A program made the translations under genes and the position numbers. 6,094 nt of DNA from Selenomonadaceae bacterium (GTDB lineage: Bacteria > Bacillota > Negativicutes > Selenomonadales > Selenomonadaceae), in the NCBI GenBank assembly GCA_017390245.1, contig JAFPCE010000024.1, positions 1-6,094 of the forward strand, given 5' to 3'. The notes below the pieces were generated by a model that ran no database searches, was not told where the DNA came from, and saw only the letters and a list, made by a program, of their open reading frames with translations. Shown piece after piece: positions 1 to 6,094 of this stretch. Numbering within the stretch: the first letter of the stretch is position 1; each line of letters begins with the position of its first letter.

Positions 1-14
1 ACTAATTTTTTCAA
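1..14 (-). CDS. 5' end of an unidentified gene with TTG start (partial)
   Basis: Only the first four codons and two bases are visible: TTG AAA AAA TTA GT, read as M-K-K-L. The start is inferred from a near-consensus ribosome binding site (AGGAGGG at 27-21) six bases upstream of the TTG, with a good promoter further upstream. The only ATG between that promoter and the TTG that I considered (at about 37-35) runs into a stop after one further codon. A start reading MKKL is common at the beginning of secretion signal peptides, but four residues cannot establish that. The product is unknown. It is the next gene after the M16C peptidase on the same strand, but appears to have its own promoter. Confidence 0.45.
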
Positions 15-20
15 AAGAAA

Positions 21-27
21 CCCTCCT
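21..27 (-). promoter_or_regulatory. Strong ribosome binding site deciding a TTG start
   Basis: AGGAGGG on the minus strand is complementary to the 16S rRNA 3' end. It lies six bases before the TTG at 14-12, which is ideal spacing. This site is the main reason for placing a gene start at the window edge. Confidence 0.6.
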
Positions 28-60
28 AAAGCATTAGTCAAATTCTCAGTCTATTCTTTC

Positions 61-89
61 ATTATTACATTGAATTTACACAAAGTCAA
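61..89 (-). promoter_or_regulatory. Sigma-A-type promoter for the left-edge gene
   Basis: The minus strand carries TTGACT (89-84, one mismatch to the -35 consensus TTGACA). After 16-17 bases comes TAATAAT (67-61), which contains a -10-like hexamer: TAATAA with a 16-base spacer, or AATAAT with 17. Transcription would begin near position 54, giving a leader of about 40 nt before the TTG start. The surrounding region is AT-rich. No strong terminator hairpin separates this promoter from the upstream peptidase gene, so read-through may add to its output. Confidence 0.6.
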
Positions 90-90
90 T
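69..90. promoter_or_regulatory. Possible operator: imperfect palindrome over the -35 box
   Basis: A 22-bp imperfect inverted repeat has half-sites ATTGA-n-TTT and AAA-n-TCAAT around a 4-base centre. Eight of the eleven positions in each half match the other arm. It covers the -35 box and the spacer up to just before the -10, where a repressor would block RNA polymerase. I could not match it to a well-known operator: the spacing does not fit FNR/CRP-type TTGAT-N4-ATCAA, and the sequence does not fit PerR, Fur or Rex boxes as I know them. In AT-rich DNA such symmetry can arise by chance. Confidence 0.25.
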
Positions 91-105
91 ATTTTTTAAA
101 AAGCC

Positions 106-3036
106 TTAATCCATAACCTTAGTCAGCTTCTTAAAGATATCCTTGTTGGCCTCAATGACAGACTCATTGCCAAATACGCACAGGTTATGGGCCTTCATGC
201 AGGCATCAATTGGCTCAGCCAGCTTGCGGATGCCCTCCACAGAAGCAGACAATATCTGCTGGCGTCTCTTTAAGCGCATCTCATAGGTAGTACCGCTGAA
301 GTACAGTCTCTGAGCAGCAGCACCAGCCAGGCGAGGTGTCAGAGGCGTATCCACAGAGCTGATAGCACCAATGATATACTTGGTCATCTCCCTGTCAGAA
401 GCCTCGAAGTTACGCAGATAATCCGCAGTGCCATCAAAGACATCAATAGTCTCAGCTAAGCGTGGATCACGGTAGGACACAAACAGCATCTCACCATCCA
501 CACCAAAGCGGGTCATAGCACCATAAGCGCCCCCCTGGACACGAATCTTGGTCCAGAAATAATCATACTTCAAAATCACATCCAGCACTCTGTAGCTGCC
601 ATCATACTCATAGCCTGCCTTGTACAGGTTAGCACCCTTAGCCACATACTGCACCTGGCTGGCAGACAGCAGTGCCTCCTGGCTGGTAGCAGGCACTAAA
701 TCATATTTAACCAGCTCAGCCCCGTCAGCCTTAGCATTAACCTTCAGCATATCAGCAAAGCGCTGCAGCTCCTTAGCGAATAAATCGTAATACTTCTCCT
801 CAGTGGTAATGCCTACAGTCAGGTGCTTTGTGCCAAAGAGCAGGCTGTAAACCTCAGAGAGCTTTGCCTGCAAATCCTCAGCATGAGCCTCAAAATCATC
901 AGTCAGCTGCTTTACCAGAGGATACAGGGAAAGACCGCCAATATCCCCATAAACACCATTTCTGGAGGTAAAGGAATTTAATCTGCTAATAGCCACCTGT
1001 ACAGAGGACTGCAGCATCTCCATCTCCATATCAGAGCGGTACTTCTGCATCAGCTCCTGCAGGCGGGACTTATCAGCAAAGGTAGTCTTCGTAAGAATCT
1101 CCCCTAAAATATCCATTAAAACAGGCAGCTTTCTGGCAAAGGCCTTAGCGCTGACCTTCAGGAAAGGCTTAAATTCATCAGCATTGCCCTCACTGGTAAT
1201 AGTCTGTAAATCAAAGGCCACACCTCCAGTATTCAGGTTTACCTTGTTAGTCATATCCTGATAGCTGGTTTCAGTAGTATCAACTAATCCCAGCAAATCC
1301 TCAAAAATAAAGAGATAAGGCACTAAATCAGCTGGCACAGTATCTGCTGCAAAATAAAGATTCAAATAAGCAATGCCCTGAGTCTTGGCAGGAGTATACA
1401 GCACCTTCAGGTCACCTGCCTGGCGCTCCTCCAGCTTCAGCTTTCTAGGCTCTTTCTTTATATCCTCAATCTTTAACAGCGGAATAGTAGCCAGAGCCTC
1501 TGGGCTGTCAGGAGTCTGCTGCTTCAGCTTTAACTTGGCAGTATCAGCAATCACCTGCTGAATCTCTGCCTCAGTCATAGCAGCCTTCACCTTAGCCAGC
1601 TTCTCCTCTACAGCCTTCTCATTCTTCTCCGCCAGCTCACTGTCAGGCACCATGGTAACAAAAGCACCAAACTTGTTATCCAGGAACTTCTCCTGCAAAA
1701 GCTTCTCATAAAAGCCAGTACCCAGCTTCTCCCGCAGGCTCTGCAGCTCATCCTCATAGCGGAGAATAGCCAATGGGTCCTGGTCGTAGAGCCAGTTATC
1801 CATGAGGTTAATATTGTAAATCAGTCCCTTTGGATAGCGGCCAAAATCAGCCTCCCGCATAGAGAACTCATTCTGGTTCAGGGCAGCCTCCAAAATAGTC
1901 TGGTCAATGCCCTTTGTTACCTGCTCCTTTACAGCAGCATACAGTACCTTCTTAAACTCCTCAGCCTGTTCAGCCTCAGCACCAGTAACAGAAACTGTCA
2001 GATATGGCTGCAGTACAGACTTTTCAAAGTGAGCATCCACATCCTTGCCAATGCCAGCCTTTATGAGGGCCTGGCGCACAGGTGCAGCCGGAGTCTTAAA
2101 CAAAGCCTCCACCAGTATATTGAGTGCCTCAATAGTCTCACTGTCACCAGCCTCAGCCATAACCAGGTTGCAGCTCAGGAAGGTCTTGCCCTCCTTGGAC
2201 TCCTCCTTGCCTACAGGATAAGCCCCCTGAACATCCTTCAGCTCAGTAAAGGCAGGCTGCTTATTTATACGGGAATCCACATCAACCCTGTCAAAATTGC
2301 TTAAATACTCGCTGTCAATAAAGGCCAGCTGCTCCTCTATATCCATATCACCATAGAGGAAAATATAGCTGTTGGCAGGAGAATAATAGCGGTGATGGAA
2401 ATCCTTGAACATCTCATAGGTCAGATCCGGAATAGCGGCAGGATTACCGCCAGACTCCTTGGAATAGGTATTTTCTGGGAACAGCGCCGCCATAATCTTA
2501 TTCTCCAGCAAATCATCAGGAGAAGACAGCGCACCCTTCATTTCGTTAAATACAACACCACTATAGGTCAGAGGATCCTCTGGCTTCTCAATCTCATAAT
2601 GCCAGCCCTCCTGCATGAGAATCTCATTGCTCTCATAAATAGCAGGATAGAAAACAGCATCAAGATACACATCCATCAGATTATGGAAATCCTTGTCATT
2701 GCAGCTGGCAATAGGATACATAGTCTTATCTGGGAAGGTCATAGCATTAAGGAAGGTATTGAGAGAACCCTTCACCAGCTCCACAAAAGGCTCCTTCAAA
2801 GGGAACTTCCGGGAACCGCACAGGGTAGAATGTTCAATAATATGAGGCACACCAGTATCATCAGCAGGTGGTGTCCTGAAAGAAATAGAAAACACCTTGT
2901 TATCATCATCATTAGCTAAATATAAAAGTCTGGCACCGCTCTTCACATGCTCAAACATATAAGCCTCAGAAGAAATCTCCGCCACAGTCTCCTGGCGCAC
3001 CAGCTTAAAACCATTAATCACGTCATTAATCTTCAT
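106..3036 (-). CDS. M16C family zinc metallopeptidase, PreP/presequence-protease type
   Basis: This 976-residue protein belongs to the insulinase-like (inverzincin) peptidases and is full length for the single-chain M16C type (about 970-1040 aa). The inverted zinc motif HxxEH is HIIEH at residues 65-69. The third zinc ligand is E165 in GVVFNEMKG. In the C-terminal half, R832 and Y838 (RVQGGAYG) match the substrate-binding Arg/Tyr pair of PreP with the same six-residue spacing. A charged helical hinge lies at about 470-545, between the two M16 halves. The family degrades short unfolded peptides in a closed chamber. There is no signal peptide or membrane segment, so a cytosolic peptide-clearing role is likely. 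The ATG is preceded by GGAGA six bases upstream. It follows the small gene at 3056-3313 by 19 nt and probably shares its transcript. The true substrate is unknown. Confidence 0.93.
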   Translation of the reverse strand: MKINDVINGFKLVRQETVAEISSEAYMFEHVKSGARLLYLANDDDNKVFSISFRTPPADDTGVPHIIEHSTLCGSRKFPLKEPFVELVKGSLNTFLNAMTFPDKTMYPIASCNDKDFHNLMDVYLDAVFYPAIYESNEILMQEGWHYEIEKPEDPLTYSGVVFNEMKGALSSPDDLLENKIMAALFPENTYSKESGGNPAAIPDLTYEMFKDFHHRYYSPANSYIFLYGDMDIEEQLAFIDSEYLSNFDRVDVDSRINKQPAFTELKDVQGAYPVGKEESKEGKTFLSCNLVMAEAGDSETIEALNILVEALFKTPAAPVRQALIKAGIGKDVDAHFEKSVLQPYLTVSVTGAEAEQAEEFKKVLYAAVKEQVTKGIDQTILEAALNQNEFSMREADFGRYPKGLIYNINLMDNWLYDQDPLAILRYEDELQSLREKLGTGFYEKLLQEKFLDNKFGAFVTMVPDSELAEKNEKAVEEKLAKVKAAMTEAEIQQVIADTAKLKLKQQTPDSPEALATIPLLKIEDIKKEPRKLKLEERQAGDLKVLYTPAKTQGIAYLNLYFAADTVPADLVPYLFIFEDLLGLVDTTETSYQDMTNKVNLNTGGVAFDLQTITSEGNADEFKPFLKVSAKAFARKLPVLMDILGEILTKTTFADKSRLQELMQKYRSDMEMEMLQSSVQVAISRLNSFTSRNGVYGDIGGLSLYPLVKQLTDDFEAHAEDLQAKLSEVYSLLFGTKHLTVGITTEEKYYDLFAKELQRFADMLKVNAKADGAELVKYDLVPATSQEALLSASQVQYVAKGANLYKAGYEYDGSYRVLDVILKYDYFWTKIRVQGGAYGAMTRFGVDGEMLFVSYRDPRLAETIDVFDGTADYLRNFEASDREMTKYIIGAISSVDTPLTPRLAGAAAQRLYFSGTTYEMRLKRRQQILSASVEGIRKLAEPIDACMKAHNLCVFGNESVIEANKDIFKKLTKVMD

Positions 3037-3055
3037 CTATTGTCTCCAATCTATA

Positions 3056-3313
3056 TTAAAAATTAGCCTCCTGGCTGATTTTGGTATCACTCTTGCCCAG
3101 CACCCAGCCAAGGACCTTCAGCTCAGCATAAATCATCACCTTCTGCTCCCTGAACTCAGCAGAACAGTTCTTAAACTCCTTGTACCGCTTGCAGCACACC
3201 TGATACCTGGCATTAATCTCCGCCTGACTCCGCATCTTCTCCTTAGCATCAGCAGTATAAATAGTAGAAATAATATTCTTCGCGTTCCTTATCTCCTTAT
3301 TCTCATTATCCAT
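3056..3313 (-). CDS. Small hypothetical protein, 85 aa
   Basis: I do not recognise this protein. It is charged and probably mostly helical, with no signal peptide or membrane span. It has three cysteines, two adjacent (C40, C41) and one at C50, in the segment YQVCCKRYKEFKNC, which is too little for a recognisable metal-binding motif. A longer reading from a TTG at 3337 would add eight residues. I reject it because GGGAGGAG (3328-3321) sits seven bases before the ATG at 3313, and the likely transcription start is just downstream of that TTG. The gene lies after the purine operon terminator, has its own plausible promoter, and precedes the M16C peptidase by 19 nt. A functional link to the peptidase is possible but rests on position only. 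Evidence that it is expressed: strong ribosome binding site, ATG start and tight spacing. Confidence 0.7.
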   Translation of the reverse strand: MDNENKEIRNAKNIISTIYTADAKEKMRSQAEINARYQVCCKRYKEFKNCSAEFREQKVMIYAELKVLGWVLGKSDTKISQEANF

Positions 3314-3320
3314 AGGAAAT

Positions 3321-3328
3321 CTCCTCCC
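3321..3328 (-). promoter_or_regulatory. Ribosome binding site fixing the ATG start of the small gene
   Basis: GGGAGGAG lies seven bases upstream of the ATG at 3313-3311. It falls inside the longer TTG-initiated reading, so it selects the shorter 85-residue form. Confidence 0.75.
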
Positions 3329-3339
3329 GTCGCACAAAA

Positions 3340-3369
3340 TTTATATCCTAAAAATAACACACTATACAA
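3340..3369 (-). promoter_or_regulatory. Probable promoter of the small gene-peptidase operon
   Basis: TTGTAT (3369-3364) serves as -35 and TATAAA (3345-3340) as -10, with an 18-base spacer. The start point would be near 3333, giving a leader of about 20 nt and placing the alternative TTG at 3337 outside the transcript. The heptamer TTGTATA is repeated at 3381-3375, 12 bases upstream. This is the only sizeable gap between the purine terminator and the downstream genes, so a promoter is expected here, though the boxes themselves are only fair matches. Confidence 0.45.
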
Positions 3370-3421
3370 AAGCATATACAACTATTTTACTACACCCATC
3401 CCCACAAGTAAATTAAATATC

Positions 3422-3455
3422 AAAAAGGGGCATAATCCACCAGGATTATGCCCCT
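3422..3455 (-). terminator. Rho-independent terminator of the purine operon
   Basis: A perfect 13-bp stem (arms 3443-3455 and 3426-3438, AGGGGCATAATCC and its complement) closes a 4-base loop. On the minus strand it is followed by a run of five T, the first belonging to the stem. It begins 20 bases after the purD stop codon. On the plus strand no T run follows, so it acts in the purD direction only. Confidence 0.9.
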
Positions 3456-3475
3456 CATAACATTCATAAAAAAAT

Positions 3476-4753
3476 TTACTTCAGCCTCTCCAGCGCCCAG
3501 TGCGCAATATCATGTCTGAAATGCGCATTCTTAAAGGTCATCTTTGCCACGCCATCATAAGCCTTATCCACCGCAGCCTTAATGCCATCAGCCTTAGCCA
3601 CCACGCCCAGCACACGGCCACCATTAGTAAAGATTTTCCCATCCTTACAGGACGTACCAGCATGGAACACAGTACAGCCCAGCTCCTGTGCCTCAGCAAA
3701 GCCAGTTATCTCATCGCCCTTCTCATAGGACTTCGGATAACCGCCAGCAGCCATAACGATGCAAACTGCAGCGCCATCGCTCCACTTCACCTCAGTCTCA
3801 GCCAGCTTCCCATCGATGCAGGCCAGCATAACCTCAACCAGATCGCTCTCTAAAAGTGGCAGCACAACCTGAGTCTCAGGATCGCCGAAACGGGCATTAA
3901 ACTCAACCACACGCGGACCATTAGCGTCCACCATAAGACCAGCATAGAGACAGCCCTTATAGAGACGTCCCTCAGCCTCCATAGCCTTGATAGTAGGCTC
4001 TAATATCTCCTTCTGCACTCTGGCCATCAGCTCAGGAGTACCTACAGGAGCAGGTGCATAGGCACCCATACCGCCAGTATTAGGCCCCTTATCGTTATCA
4101 TAAACACGCTTGTGATCCTGGGAAGGAATCATAGGCACGATAGTCTTGCCATCAGTAAAGCACAGCACAGACACCTCTTCGCCATCCATGAACTCCTCAA
4201 CCACTACACGGCTGCCAGCACTGCCAAAAGCATGGTCACCCATGATTTCATCAATAGCACCCAGAGCCTGGTCCATATCCATAGCCACAATAACGCCCTT
4301 GCCTGCAGCCAGGCCATCAGCCTTGATAACAATAGGCGCACCCTCAGCCTTGATATAAGCCTTAGCAGCCTCAGCCTCAGTAAACACCTCATACTTTGCA
4401 GTAGGGATATTATATTTCTTCATTAAATTCTTAGAAAAAGACTTAGAACCCTCAATCTCAGCCGCAGCCTGTACAGGGCCAAAAGCCTTGATGCCAGCAG
4501 CATTAAAGGCATCCACAGCACCATTGGTCAATGGCACCTCAGGACCAACAACCACCAGACCGACATTCTTCTCCTGAGCCACCTTTACCAGAGCAGCATT
4601 ATCAGTGATAGACACACCCTCAATGCACTCTGCCAGCTCCGCCATGCCAGGATTGCCAGGCACTGCATACAGGCGCTCTACCTGCTTGCTCTGAGCCAGC
4701 TTCCATACCAGTGTATGCTCACGGGCACCACTGCCAATTACTAATACGTTCAT
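3476..4753 (-). CDS. purD: Phosphoribosylamine-glycine ligase (GAR synthetase)
   Basis: PurD joins 5-phosphoribosylamine to glycine using ATP, giving GAR, the second step of de novo purine synthesis; it is cytosolic. The 425-residue length is normal. Visible family signatures are the N-terminal GSGAREH (7-13), the ATP-grasp segment IKADGLAAGKGV (143-154), the PurD signature within 213-232 (DHKR followed by GPNTGGMGAY), and NARFGDPE (286-293) with the metal/ATP-binding acidic and Asn residues. The C-terminal domain (about 327-425) is complete. The ATG lies one base after the purH stop codon, and its AGGTG ribosome binding site is inside the last purH codons, so its translation is probably coupled to purH. 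It is the last gene of the operon and is followed by a strong terminator. Confidence 0.97.
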   Translation of the reverse strand: MNVLVIGSGAREHTLVWKLAQSKQVERLYAVPGNPGMAELAECIEGVSITDNAALVKVAQEKNVGLVVVGPEVPLTNGAVDAFNAAGIKAFGPVQAAAEIEGSKSFSKNLMKKYNIPTAKYEVFTEAEAAKAYIKAEGAPIVIKADGLAAGKGVIVAMDMDQALGAIDEIMGDHAFGSAGSRVVVEEFMDGEEVSVLCFTDGKTIVPMIPSQDHKRVYDNDKGPNTGGMGAYAPAPVGTPELMARVQKEILEPTIKAMEAEGRLYKGCLYAGLMVDANGPRVVEFNARFGDPETQVVLPLLESDLVEVMLACIDGKLAETEVKWSDGAAVCIVMAAGGYPKSYEKGDEITGFAEAQELGCTVFHAGTSCKDGKIFTNGGRVLGVVAKADGIKAAVDKAYDGVAKMTFKNAHFRHDIAHWALERLK

Positions 4754-4754
4754 C

Positions 4755-5348
4755 TTATTTATTCACCTGCTCCATCAAATAGTTCTGGATACAATCATCA
4801 TACTCAGCAGTATGCTGGAAAGCCTCCTGAGCCAACTGCATACGCAGCATGCCGCCTACACAGCCATCCTTGGTAATGCACTCTGCTACCTCGTCATAGC
4901 GGGCAGGATTGGTGATAACAGTAACATATCTGAAGTTCTTTGCAGCTGCACGAATCATAGCAGGGCCGCCGATATCGATATTCTCAATAGCCTCAGACAG
5001 AGTTACGCCTTCCTTGGAAATAGTCTCCTTAAATGGATAGAGATTAACTACTACCAAATCAATACCAGTAATCTTATGCTCTTTCATAGCCTGTACATGA
5101 GCAGGATTGTCACGAACAGCCAAGATACCGCCATGGATATATGGATTTAAGGTCTTTACACGGCCATCCATAATCTCAGGGAAACCAGTTACATCGCTAA
5201 CGTAGGTTACAGGAATGCCAGCTTCCTTGATAGCCTTCATAGTACCGCCAGTAGAAACGATTTCAACACCTGCAGCATGAAGCTTCTTTGCCAGCTCAAC
5301 TACGCCAGTCTTGTCGGAAACACTAATTAATGCACGCTTGATTTTCAT
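4755..5348 (-). CDS. purH: IMP cyclohydrolase, stand-alone N-terminal domain of PurH
   Basis: This protein closes the last ring of purine synthesis, converting FAICAR to IMP. It is 197 residues, whereas the usual bifunctional PurH is about 510-530, and it matches only the MGS-like cyclohydrolase domain. Seen are SVSDKTG (9-15), STGGT (32-36), TGFPEIMDGRVKTL (54-67), VNLYPFKET (101-109) and ENIDIGGP (122-129). The residues known as catalytic in human ATIC are present as K65, Y104, D125 and K137. The usual KTLHP reads KTLNP here (N68). The AICAR formyltransferase domain is missing, and no remnant follows because purD starts one base later. This looks like a genuine split gene rather than a frameshift, so a separate formyltransferase is expected elsewhere. 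The ATG has AAGGAGA seven bases upstream; purN ends 25 nt before it. Some authors use another symbol for the split cyclohydrolase. Confidence 0.93.
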   Translation of the reverse strand: MKIKRALISVSDKTGVVELAKKLHAAGVEIVSTGGTMKAIKEAGIPVTYVSDVTGFPEIMDGRVKTLNPYIHGGILAVRDNPAHVQAMKEHKITGIDLVVVNLYPFKETISKEGVTLSEAIENIDIGGPAMIRAAAKNFRYVTVITNPARYDEVAECITKDGCVGGMLRMQLAQEAFQHTAEYDDCIQNYLMEQVNK

Positions 5349-5373
5349 AATTAAATCTCCTTTACCATAAAAA

Positions 5374-5988
5374 TTACTGTTTTATTCTTACATGACGGTC
5401 GCCAACCAATTCCAGCTTACCGTCAACAAAAAGCTCAATCGCCTTTGGATACAGGATATGCTCCTGCACCAGCACCCTGGCCGCCAGAGTCTCCTCAGTA
5501 TCATTCTCCAGCACAGGCACAGCAGTCTGCAGGATAATAGGGCCATGATCCATGCCCTCATCCACAAAATGAATAGTACAGCCAGACACCTTAGTGCCGT
5601 AGGCCAGCACATCACGATGGGCATGAGCACCGCCAAAGGAAGGCAGCAGGGATGGATGAATATTCAAAATCTGATGTCTGTAGGCATTAACAAAATATGG
5701 GCTTAAAATGCGCATAAAGCCAGCCAGCACTACCAGAGTAACCTTAGCAGCCTTCAGCTCAGCCACCAGCTTCTCCTCAAACTCCTGCTGGTCCTTGCAC
5801 TCCTTGCGGTTGACGCAGACGCTCTTGATGCCAGCCTCACTAGCCACCTGCAGCGCCCTTGCCTCAGGCTTGTCAGTTAAAACAATGCCAATTTCAGCCT
5901 TTATCTGGCCACTCTTGATAGCAGCCATAATGGACTGCATATTAGAGCCCCGGCCAGAGCACAAAATACCTAAAATATGCTTACTCAT
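5374..5988 (-). CDS. purN: Phosphoribosylglycinamide formyltransferase (GAR transformylase)
   Basis: PurN transfers a formyl group from 10-formyltetrahydrofolate to GAR, giving FGAR, the third step of purine synthesis. The 204-residue length fits the family. The glycine-rich phosphate-binding loop is CSGRGSN (10-16). The catalytic Asn, His and Asp are N109 and H111 (NIHPSLLPS) and D147 (VDEGMDHGP), each three positions beyond E. coli N106, H108 and D144. The folate-loop region 118-131 reads GGAHAHRDVLAYG instead of the common FPG-type version. I chose the ATG at 5988, which overlaps the purM stop by 8 nt and begins at the usual MSK..LGIL. A TTG at 6009 would add seven residues with no family support. 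No good ribosome binding site precedes the ATG (only a GGGCGG-like stretch), so translation probably depends on purM. Confidence 0.96.
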   Translation of the reverse strand: MSKHILGILCSGRGSNMQSIMAAIKSGQIKAEIGIVLTDKPEARALQVASEAGIKSVCVNRKECKDQQEFEEKLVAELKAAKVTLVVLAGFMRILSPYFVNAYRHQILNIHPSLLPSFGGAHAHRDVLAYGTKVSGCTIHFVDEGMDHGPIILQTAVPVLENDTEETLAARVLVQEHILYPKAIELFVDGKLELVGDRHVRIKQ

Positions 5989-6094
5989 TGAAAACGCCGC
6001 CCTTAACAATTACTTCATGGCTGCCCTGGGTAACCTTGCCGATTTCGTATACAGTCTCATTGCGGGACGCAAGGTCAGCCTTAATCTTCTCAGC
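5981..6094 (-). CDS. purM: Phosphoribosylformylglycinamidine cyclo-ligase (AIR synthetase), C-terminal fragment
   Basis: Only the last 37 codons and the stop lie inside the window; the rest is beyond the right edge. The translation, AEKIKADLASRNETVYEIG and onward to VKGGVFNE, resembles the end of PurM, where a V/AY-x-IG-x-V segment precedes the C-terminus. PurM uses ATP to close FGAM to AIR. The identification rests mainly on this tail plus the position directly upstream of purN, the usual arrangement in purMN operons. The stop codon lies inside the start of purN (shared ATGAGTAA, 5988-5981). Confidence 0.85.
   Translation of the reverse strand, partial: AEKIKADLASRNETVYEIGKVTQGSHEVIVKGGVFNE

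Noticed and set aside
2392..2919. Plus-strand open frame of 175 codons opposite the peptidase gene
   Set aside because: It lies fully antisense to the conserved catalytic region of the M16C peptidase, resembles no protein family I know, and is explained by the sense gene's codon choice.
3314..3337. Eight-residue N-terminal extension of the small gene from a TTG
   Set aside because: The strong ribosome binding site lies inside this extension and points to the ATG at 3313, and the predicted transcript starts downstream of the TTG.
3375..3381. Second TTGTATA as part of an operator or alternative promoter
   Set aside because: It repeats the -35-like heptamer 12 bases away, but no reasonable -10 lies at 16-18 bases from it, and a 7-bp repeat in AT-rich DNA is weak evidence.
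3500..3853. Plus-strand open frame of 117 codons opposite purD
   Set aside because: It is a shadow of purD, with a Ser/His/Leu-rich composition typical of antisense translation and no family resemblance.
4112..4426. Overlapping plus- and minus-strand frames within the purD ATP-grasp region
   Set aside because: All are out-of-frame readings of a strongly conserved purD segment; the low-complexity Leu/Arg- or Ser/Ala-rich products are characteristic of shadows.
4754..4765. Frameshift as the cause of the short purH
   Set aside because: No formyltransferase-like sequence appears in any frame after the stop; the next base begins purD with a ribosome binding site in place, so this is a designed gene boundary.
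4812..5150. Plus-strand open frame of 112 codons opposite purH
   Set aside because: It is antisense to the conserved cyclohydrolase domain and has no protein-like features of its own.
5388..5706. Alternative frames on both strands inside purN
   Set aside because: They are out of frame with the conserved PurN active-site region; the minus-strand product is Trp/Leu/Cys-rich and not protein-like.

Overview
The window is ordinary bacterial chromosome, with every supported gene on the minus strand, so the text reads right to left. Short gaps, frequent AGGAGG-type ribosome binding sites, a Rho-independent terminator and an intermediate base composition suggest a Firmicutes-like organism. The gene order purM-purN-purH-purD with a cyclohydrolase-only PurH makes me lean towards the Negativicutes (for example the Acidaminococcaceae). 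That placement is an inference from general knowledge, not a demonstrated assignment.

Right part (about 3422-6094): the 3' end of a de novo purine operon. It holds the C-terminal end of purM (AIR synthetase), then purN (GAR transformylase), a short purH carrying only the IMP cyclohydrolase domain, and purD (GAR synthetase). purM and purN overlap by 8 nt, and purH and purD are 1 nt apart, so translational coupling is likely. The operon closes with a perfect 13-bp hairpin followed by a T run. PurD makes GAR, PurN formylates it, PurM closes the imidazole ring and PurH closes the last ring to give IMP. The AICAR formyltransferase half normally fused to PurH is absent and must be encoded elsewhere if the pathway is complete.

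Middle and left part (106-3369): a second transcription unit with its own plausible promoter. It encodes an unrecognised 85-residue soluble protein and, 19 nt later, a full-length (976 aa) M16C zinc metallopeptidase of the PreP/presequence-protease type with its zinc ligands intact.

Left edge (1-105): a good sigma-A-like promoter overlapped by an imperfect palindrome, then a strong ribosome binding site and a probable TTG start codon of a gene that runs off the window after 14 bases.

I see no RNA gene, mobile element, CRISPR array or obvious novel system. The points most worth a second look are the split PurH with an altered KTLHP motif, the unknown small protein paired with the peptidase, and the putative operator at the left edge.
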